Shown piece after piece: positions 6,242-11,217 of a stretch of 11,217 bases of DNA. Numbering within the stretch: the stretch's first letter is position 1; each line of letters opens with the position of its first letter. The DNA is from JALSIF01 sp026981635 [NCBI: bacterium]. GTDB lineage: Bacteria; 4484-113; JALSIF01. The stretch covers positions 1 to 11,217 of the forward strand of contig JALSIF010000272.1 of NCBI GenBank assembly GCA_026981635.1, written 5' to 3'. The notes below the pieces were generated by a model that saw only the letters and a list, made by a program, of their open reading frames with translations, was not told the origin of the DNA and did not search any database. Position numbers and translations under genes: made by a program.

Positions 6242-7798
6242 TCAGCCCATGGCCTCCTGGGTGAGCAGCTGCTCAATCAGCTCCCGGGCTACCTGCCGGT
6301 CGTCAAAGGGCAGGCGTCTTGCTCCGATGAGCTGGTAGTCCTCGTGGCCCTTGCCGGCGATGAGCACCGTGTCCCCCGGCCGGGCCTCGCGCAGGGCCCA
6401 GGCGATGGCCTCCCGCCGGTCCCGCAGCCGGATCACCTTCTTTTCCCCCGAGACCATCACTTCCCCCTCCTTCTCCGGGGCGGGCAGCCCGGCCTCCCTT
6501 AGCCCCGCCACGATCTGGTCAATGATGGCGTCGGGGTCTTCACTGCGCGGGTTGTCGCTGGTTATCACTGCCACCTCGGAGAGCTCCACCGCCGCCACCC
6601 CCATGGGGCCGCGCTTCTCCTGGTCGCGGTCACCGCCGCAGCCGAAGACGGTAATGATCCGCTCGCCGGGGCGCTGGCGAAGCTCGTTGAGCATGCTGAG
6701 CACTCGCCTTAGGGCGTCCGGAGTGTGGGCGTAGTCCACCAGCACCCGAAATGGCTGGCCCGCCACCACCGGCTCCAGCCTGCCCGGCACCAGCCGGAGC
6801 CGCTCCAGGCCCGCCTTCACCTTGGCCAGGCCGATGCCCAGGGCCAGTCCCACCCCGGCGGCGGCCAGGCAGTTCATGATGTTGTGCCGCCCCACCAGGG
6901 CGCTGGCCACCTCCGCCTGGGCGTCGCCAAAGACCAGGATGAAGCGGTTTCCCGCCAGGCTGACCGAGAGGCTGCGGGCGGAAAGGTCCGCCTGCTCAGA
7001 TTCCAGGCCAAAGGTGATGAGCTTTGTCCCACGCTCCCTTAGAAGATTGGCCAGCCTTCTGCCGCTCTCGTCGTCCAGGTTTACCACCGCCACCCCGCCT
7101 TCGGAGAGGTAGTCGGTAAACAGGCTGAACTTGACCCGCTCGTACTCCTCCCGGGTGCCGTGGTAGTCAAAGTGGTCCTGGCTGAGGTTGGTAAAGCAGG
7201 CGGCGGCAAACTGGGTCCCTGCCACCCGCTTCTGGTGGAGGGCGTGGCTGGTCACCTCCATCACCAGGTGGGTGATTCCCTCCTCCACCGCCCGGTGGCA
7301 CTCCCGGTGGATCTGGTAGGGGTCGGGGGTGGTGAGCCCCAGGGGGGTAAACTCCCTGCCGTCGTGGGTCACCCCCAGGGTGCCCAAGGCGGCGGTGGGG
7401 TGACCGGCCACCTCCAGGATCTCCCGGATGAGCAGGCAGGTGGAGGTCTTGCCGTTGGTGCCGGTTACGCCAACCAGTGTGAGCTGATCGGCTGCGTGGT
7501 CAAACCATGCCTTGCAGATCAGGGCCCAGGCCCGGCGGGTGTCGGGGACCACCACCTGGGGTAGGTCGCCCACCCCCTCCACCGGTCCCTCCACCACCAG
7601 GGCCACCGCCCCCCGCTCCGCCGCCTGGGAAGCGAAGGCGTGGCCGTCGGTCCGGGTCCCGCGGATGCAGACGAAGAGGTGGCCGGGCTCAACCTTGCGG
7701 CTGTCCGTGCTGACACCGGCCACCTCAAGGGAGGCAACTTTGGGGGGCAGGGTGGTCTCAACTTGGGCGAGCAGTTGGCTGAGGGGCTTCTTTCTCAT
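6242..7798 (-). CDS. murE: UDP-N-acetylmuramoyl-tripeptide synthetase MurE, probably meso-diaminopimelate-adding
   Basis: MurE adds the third, diamino acid residue to UDP-MurNAc-L-Ala-D-Glu. The 518-residue product shows VSTDSRKVEPG near 29-39 (N-terminal UDP-binding domain), the P-loop VTGTNGKTST (111-120), TTPDP (156-160), MEVTSHAL (180-187), FTNLSQDHFDYHG (202-214), and ERVK with K223 at the carbamylated-lysine position. VDYAHTPDAL (354-363) and FGCGGDRD (385-392) follow. SDNPRSEDP (414-422) contains the DNPR signature typical of enzymes using meso-diaminopimelate; lysine-adding enzymes usually differ here. AGKGHEDYQ (481-489) closes the set. The start ATG has AGGGAAAGG about 10 nt upstream, a usable ribosome binding site. 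The gap to ftsI is 41 nt, the longest in the operon apart from ftsW-murC. Confidence 0.97.
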   Translation of the reverse strand: MRKKPLSQLLAQVETTLPPKVASLEVAGVSTDSRKVEPGHLFVCIRGTRTDGHAFASQAAERGAVALVVEGPVEGVGDLPQVVVPDTRRAWALICKAWFDHAADQLTLVGVTGTNGKTSTCLLIREILEVAGHPTAALGTLGVTHDGREFTPLGLTTPDPYQIHRECHRAVEEGITHLVMEVTSHALHQKRVAGTQFAAACFTNLSQDHFDYHGTREEYERVKFSLFTDYLSEGGVAVVNLDDESGRRLANLLRERGTKLITFGLESEQADLSARSLSVSLAGNRFILVFGDAQAEVASALVGRHNIMNCLAAAGVGLALGIGLAKVKAGLERLRLVPGRLEPVVAGQPFRVLVDYAHTPDALRRVLSMLNELRQRPGERIITVFGCGGDRDQEKRGPMGVAAVELSEVAVITSDNPRSEDPDAIIDQIVAGLREAGLPAPEKEGEVMVSGEKKVIRLRDRREAIAWALREARPGDTVLIAGKGHEDYQLIGARRLPFDDRQVARELIEQLLTQEAMG

Positions 7799-7839
7799 CC
7801 TTTGACAACCTTTCCCTACCCAGTCTTAGGTCCGCTCTC

Positions 7840-9597
7840 CTACCCGCTGGGGTGGCTACCATCTAGCTTACCCAGCTTCTCTAGGGCTACTATCCCCTGG
7901 GCGATCTGCCGAAAGACCGGCGCTGCCACCTCCCCCCCATAGTAGGCACCGCCGCTTGGCTCCATCAGCTGGACCAGCACCAGGTAGCGGGGGCTGTCGG
8001 CGGGGAAGAAGCCGATGAAGCTGGAAAGGTACTTCCCCTTCACATAGCCCTCCCCCGGCTCATAGACCTGGCCGGTGCCGGTCTTGCCTGCTACCCTCAC
8101 CCCGGCCACCCTGGCCCGGGTACCGGTGCCCTCCTCCACCACCCTGACCAGGTAGGGTCGGATGGCCGCCACCGTCTCCGGGTCAAGCACCCGCCGGCCG
8201 GTCAGGTTGGGAGCTTCGGAGTCCACCGCCAGGTAGTGGAGGCTTCCTGCCACGATGCGGGGATCCACCAGCACCCCACCGTTGGCCAGGGCGGCCCAGG
8301 CCCTGAGCAGGGCGGGGGTGGTGACCATGATCCCCTGGCCGAATCCCAGGTTGGCCTGCTTGATACGCGACCAGCGCCTGCCCTCATACTTGCCCGGATG
8401 GAGCCCTGCCACCTGGGGAAGCTCCAGCCGCGTCTTCTGGGTGAGGGCGTAGGCCTGAACCATCTTTTCCAGGTTCTCCTGCCCCATGGCCAGGGCCACC
8501 TGGGCCATCCCCACATTGGAGGACTTGACCAGCATCTCCCCCACGGTGAGCCGCCCGAAGCGCTCACTGGCCTCCGCCTCGCCCACCCTGAACCCGTCCA
8601 CCACGATCTCGGGGGGGACGCGGAAGCTACGCCCAAGCTCCACCAGTTGGCGGTCGTGGGCGAAGGCGGCCACCAGTGGCTTCATGATGGAGCCCGGCTC
8701 GTAGGCCACCTCGGTTAGGGGAAGGCTCACCCAGCCCCGGCGGGCCAGCTCTTTGGAAAAGTTTGCCGGGTCAAAGGCGGGGTAGCTGGCCACCGCCAGG
8801 AGCTCGCCGGTGTTGGGGTTCATCACCACCGCCTGGGCCCAGCGGGGCAGGTGCTTTTTTACTGCCTGGTCCAGGGCGCTCTCCACGATCCCCTGGATGT
8901 GGTAGTCAATGGTGAGGGTGAGACCCTGGCGAGGGTCAACCATCCCCTCCACCCGGTCAAGCACCCCCTCCAGCCCCTCGCTCTGGCCGCTCATCTGGGA
9001 GTGCCAGCCGATCAGCCGGCCCAGGTAGCTGCGGCCAGAGGGGTAGTAGCGCTCCCGCTGGCGGGAGAGGAAGACGGCGTAGCCGCTATCCACGCTGAGC
9101 TTGCCCAGCTCCTCCTCGCTGAGATCGCTAAACACCACCAGCGGGCGGGCCCGGACCCAGGCGGGGGGCTGGAGGAACCAGTCCGCCCCAAAGCGGGCCT
9201 GGTAGCGGGCCAGGCTCTGCTGGGCCTCGCTCAGGGGCCGGCCGGTGAGCAGGCTGATGCGCTCCAGGATGGAGGCCAGCTCCCCCTGGGCCCGCTGCGG
9301 CTCGGGGTAGCGGCGGAGGATCAGATCCAGGGCCACCTTCACCTCTCCCCTAACCCGATCCCGGGCAATGACCACCCCGTCGCGGGTGAGGATGGGCGGG
9401 CGGCCCTCCTCTTGGGCTGAGGCGGGAGCGGAGGCGGGGAGCTGGTGACCGGCGGGGGAGGGGAGGGAAAGGCGAACCGCACTGAACCCGGAAAGAACCA
9501 GCAGGGCCACCATGAGCCCGCCGATTACCATCCCCGGGGTGGGCACCAGGCGGAGCCGGCGGACGGGTGGTGAAATCCTTCTCTGGTAGCTGGCCAC
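7840..9597 (-). CDS. ftsI: Class B penicillin-binding protein, septal transpeptidase FtsI/PBP3
   Basis: FtsI is the septal D,D-transpeptidase that cross-links glycan made by FtsW. The 585-residue product starts with a basic cytoplasmic tail, then one membrane segment (about 23-41). A Pro/Ala-rich linker leads into the periplasmic pedestal domain (RDGVVIARD at 72-80, RERYYPSG at 181-188, GLEGVLD at 208-214). The transpeptidase domain has all three catalytic motifs: SIMK (active-site S303), SSN (359-361) and KTGT (505-508). The protein ends about 80 residues after KTGT with no PASTA repeats, unlike many Gram-positive division PBPs and SpoVD. The start is GTG, with no clear Shine-Dalgarno sequence in the 18 nt after ftsL. 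The N-terminal tail looks natural from this codon, while the next Met (23) would begin inside the membrane helix. Position after ftsL supports FtsI rather than an elongation PBP2. Confidence 0.95.
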   Translation of the reverse strand: MASYQRRISPPVRRLRLVPTPGMVIGGLMVALLVLSGFSAVRLSLPSPAGHQLPASAPASAQEEGRPPILTRDGVVIARDRVRGEVKVALDLILRRYPEPQRAQGELASILERISLLTGRPLSEAQQSLARYQARFGADWFLQPPAWVRARPLVVFSDLSEEELGKLSVDSGYAVFLSRQRERYYPSGRSYLGRLIGWHSQMSGQSEGLEGVLDRVEGMVDPRQGLTLTIDYHIQGIVESALDQAVKKHLPRWAQAVVMNPNTGELLAVASYPAFDPANFSKELARRGWVSLPLTEVAYEPGSIMKPLVAAFAHDRQLVELGRSFRVPPEIVVDGFRVGEAEASERFGRLTVGEMLVKSSNVGMAQVALAMGQENLEKMVQAYALTQKTRLELPQVAGLHPGKYEGRRWSRIKQANLGFGQGIMVTTPALLRAWAALANGGVLVDPRIVAGSLHYLAVDSEAPNLTGRRVLDPETVAAIRPYLVRVVEEGTGTRARVAGVRVAGKTGTGQVYEPGEGYVKGKYLSSFIGFFPADSPRYLVLVQLMEPSGGAYYGGEVAAPVFRQIAQGIVALEKLGKLDGSHPSG

Positions 9598-9615
9598 GGT
9601 GGGGATGGGATAGGG

Positions 9616-10071
9616 CTAGGGCCGGGCCCGGCGACCCATGCCCGGATAGACCAGCTCCACCAGGTCAAGGCTGGCCAGTTCCCCCGGCTCTTCCGCCAGG
9701 GTCAGGCGCTGCCCCTCCCCCTGCCTGAGGCCCAACCGGCTGGCCGACTGGGGGGCGAAGAGGAGCTTGCGCTCCATGTCCAGGGCGATAAAGGCCTGCT
9801 CGGCAAGGTCGCTTCTGAGCTTCTCGGTGGAACTGGTCAGTCGGCTAAGCTCGCGCTCCTTGAGGAAGTTGGAAAGCTTTAGCCCCACCAGCAGGGCAAA
9901 GAGCACCCCTACCAGCACCAGCATCAGACCCACCCTCCGCCACAGGCGCCGCTTGGCCTGGCGCAGTCTGCGCCGGTGGCTGAGGCGAAACTCCACCAGC
10001 CGCTCAAACTCGGTGGCGGAGTAGACCCGGCCCAGCTCATAGTCCCAGTGTTCCTGTGGCAGTGAAGACAT
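9616..10071 (-). CDS. ftsL: FtsL-like cell division protein
   Basis: A small bitopic membrane protein of 151 residues. It has a basic cytoplasmic N-terminus (arginine-rich 30-46), one transmembrane helix at about 47-66, and a charged, heptad-like extracytoplasmic stretch (about 68-103) suited to a coiled coil. A further 45-residue tail ends with LVELVYPGM. FtsL sequences are poorly conserved; the call rests on size, topology and position between rsmH and ftsI, the normal dcw place. FtsL pairs with DivIC/FtsB and activates FtsW-FtsI. The start is one base after the rsmH stop and has the best ribosome binding site of the window, AAGGAGG at 10079-10085. A DivIC-type protein cannot be excluded, but this position normally holds FtsL. 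Confidence 0.8.
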   Translation of the reverse strand: MSSLPQEHWDYELGRVYSATEFERLVEFRLSHRRRLRQAKRRLWRRVGLMLVLVGVLFALLVGLKLSNFLKERELSRLTSSTEKLRSDLAEQAFIALDMERKLLFAPQSASRLGLRQGEGQRLTLAEEPGELASLDLVELVYPGMGRRARP

Positions 10072-10072
10072 C

Positions 10073-11074
10073 TCACTTCCTCCTTCGCTCTGGCTTATTC
10101 CTTTCCTCTTCTGGGGGATGTTTTTGGCTTGATTCGGGTCCTTCGGCTCCAGGAAAGACTTTCCGCGCCGCCCTGAGCACCGCCGAGCGGGAGGGCGGGT
10201 TTTGCCTAACCTCCTCCCGGCTGGGGCGCACCGCCCGGGGGGTCGTAATCTCCAGGTAGCCCCCGTCGGGCAGGGGCTCCCCTGAGAAGGCCCGGTGGCG
10301 GCGGAGGAACTGGCGGATAAGTCGCACCTCCTTGGACATGAACCCGATGGCGGTAAGCCTGCCCCCCTCCCTCAGCTGGGTGGCCGCCTTGGGGAGGGCC
10401 CGCTCCAGGCGCTCCAGCTCACGGTTTAAGAAGAGGCGCAGGGCAAGGAAGGTTCTGGTTGCGGGATGGATTCGACCCCGCCGGGCGTGGGGCGGGTAGG
10501 CTCGCACACAGATCTCAGCCAGATCTGTGGTGGTCTTAAGGGGTGTGCTACGGCGAGCCTCAACGATGAGCCGGGCGATGCGACGGGCGTAGCGCTCGTC
10601 CCCCAGCTCGTACAGGAGGTCAGCGATCTCCCCTTCGCCCCAGTGGTTTACGATGTCGCGGGCGGTAAGCTCTGCCTCCTCGCCCCGGTAGGTGAGGAGC
10701 AGCGGACCGGGTCGCTCAAAGGAGAACCCCTTCGCCGGGTCCCTCAGTTGAACGCTTGACACGCCCAGGTCAAAGAGCACCAAGTCTGCCTGCCCAACTT
10801 GAAGCTCACTTAGCACCCGGTCAATCTCGTCCGACCACGCGACTACGAAGTGGGCGGGGCAGGGGAGTTTGGGGAGGAGGTTCTCCCGCGCCCACGCCAC
10901 GGCGGATGGGTCGGCATCTATTGCCACGATGAGGCCTTCCTCGCCCAGGTGGGGGGCGATCTTCATCAGATGGCCTCCCCGGCCCAGGTTCATGTCCAGG
11001 TAGACCTCACCCGGCCTTGGATCCAGGAGCCTCAGGACCGCTTGCCAAAGTACGGGGTAGTGGCCGCCCTCCAT
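10073..11074 (-). CDS. rsmH: 16S rRNA (cytosine(1402)-N4)-methyltransferase RsmH (MraW), divergent
   Basis: RsmH methylates N4 of C1402 in the decoding centre of 16S rRNA, using S-adenosylmethionine. The 333-residue product begins HYPVLWQAVLRLLDPRPG, matching the family N-terminus. Recognisable features are the SAM-binding motif region (LDMNLGRGGH, 26-35; AIDADP, 51-56), FDLGVSSVQL (101-110) followed by KGFSF (115-119), IHPATRTFLALRLFLNREL (202-220), and the C-terminal RPSREE with NPPSRSAVLRAARK (292-305). Three signatures deviate. DGTxGGGGHS is DMNLGRGGHL, PLDMRMD is PLLLTYRG (124-131), and the SFHSLEDR block is IGFMSKEVR (243-251). The C-terminus carries an extra charged tail (about 310-333). 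The start ATG lies 10 nt after the mraZ stop with no clear ribosome binding site, so coupling with mraZ is likely. Confidence 0.93.
   Translation of the reverse strand: MEGGHYPVLWQAVLRLLDPRPGEVYLDMNLGRGGHLMKIAPHLGEEGLIVAIDADPSAVAWARENLLPKLPCPAHFVVAWSDEIDRVLSELQVGQADLVLFDLGVSSVQLRDPAKGFSFERPGPLLLTYRGEEAELTARDIVNHWGEGEIADLLYELGDERYARRIARLIVEARRSTPLKTTTDLAEICVRAYPPHARRGRIHPATRTFLALRLFLNRELERLERALPKAATQLREGGRLTAIGFMSKEVRLIRQFLRRHRAFSGEPLPDGGYLEITTPRAVRPSREEVRQNPPSRSAVLRAARKVFPGAEGPESSQKHPPEEERNKPERRRK
10079..10085 (-). promoter_or_regulatory. Strong Shine-Dalgarno sequence for ftsL
   Basis: AAGGAGG on the minus strand, 7 nt upstream of the ftsL ATG and inside the last codons of rsmH. It is the closest match to the consensus among the junctions in the window and fixes the ftsL start. 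Its strength contrasts with the weak or missing sites in front of rsmH and ftsI. Confidence 0.75.
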
Positions 11075-11084
11075 CGGGCCGCCA

Positions 11085-11217
11085 CTACCGGGCGCCGCCT
11101 TCCGGGGGCGGGGCAGAGCCGCCCTGAGGAGGAGGGAGGAGGGAGAGCAGGGCCGCTTTCATCTCCTCAGGAGTCATCTCTGCCGCCCCCGAGGCTGCAA
11201 ACCGCTCCGGTGCCCAG
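11085..11217 (-). CDS. mraZ: Transcriptional regulator MraZ, C-terminal end only (partial)
   Basis: An open frame enters from the right edge and ends at TAG (11085-11087), giving 43 residues that begin WAPERFAA. This resembles the C-terminal segment of MraZ, where an Ile-Trp followed by a short charged/aromatic helix is common. The tail then becomes Pro/Gly-rich (SLLPPPQGG, then APPPEGG), which is not typical. MraZ is a DNA-binding protein that regulates the dcw operon and is normally the first gene, immediately before rsmH, as here (10-nt gap). Too little is present to see its SpoVT/AbrB-like domains, so the call depends mainly on position and the WAPERF segment. Confidence 0.6.
   Translation of the reverse strand, partial: WAPERFAASGAAEMTPEEMKAALLSLLPPPQGGSAPPPEGGAR

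Overview
The window is one continuous, GC-rich stretch of a bacterial dcw (division and cell wall) cluster, transcribed entirely from the minus strand. Reading in the direction of transcription (right to left) the order is: mraZ (3' end only), rsmH/mraW, ftsL, ftsI (class B PBP), murE, murF, mraY, murD, ftsW, murC (5' two thirds; it runs off the left edge). The genes are packed with overlaps or gaps of 1 to 41 nt, so they almost certainly form one polycistronic, translationally coupled unit. The only larger gap is the 116 nt between ftsW and murC. There are no RNA genes, mobile elements, CRISPR arrays or long non-coding stretches.

Together the genes cover most of the cytoplasmic and membrane steps of peptidoglycan precursor synthesis. 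MurC, MurD, MurE and MurF build the UDP-MurNAc-pentapeptide and MraY transfers it to the lipid carrier to give lipid I. FtsW and FtsI polymerise and cross-link septal glycan, with FtsL as divisome scaffold. RsmH methylates 16S rRNA, and MraZ is the usual cluster regulator. MurE carries the DNPR signature, so the stem peptide probably contains meso-diaminopimelate. FtsI has no C-terminal PASTA domains.

The sequence shows a bacterium with high GC and strong G/C preference at third codon positions. The gene order is conserved across many phyla, and I cannot assign a phylum from these data. Several family members are divergent from well-studied homologues at signature motifs: RsmH at three motifs, MraY at the third acidic active-site residue and the N-terminal PTMGG loop, and FtsW at the EE pair after the catalytic Asp.

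I do not see a wholly new system. The points worth attention are the absence of murG from its usual place between ftsW and murC, where a short intergenic region with an imperfect hairpin and an AT-rich patch lies instead, and the divergent active-site signatures of MraY and RsmH.
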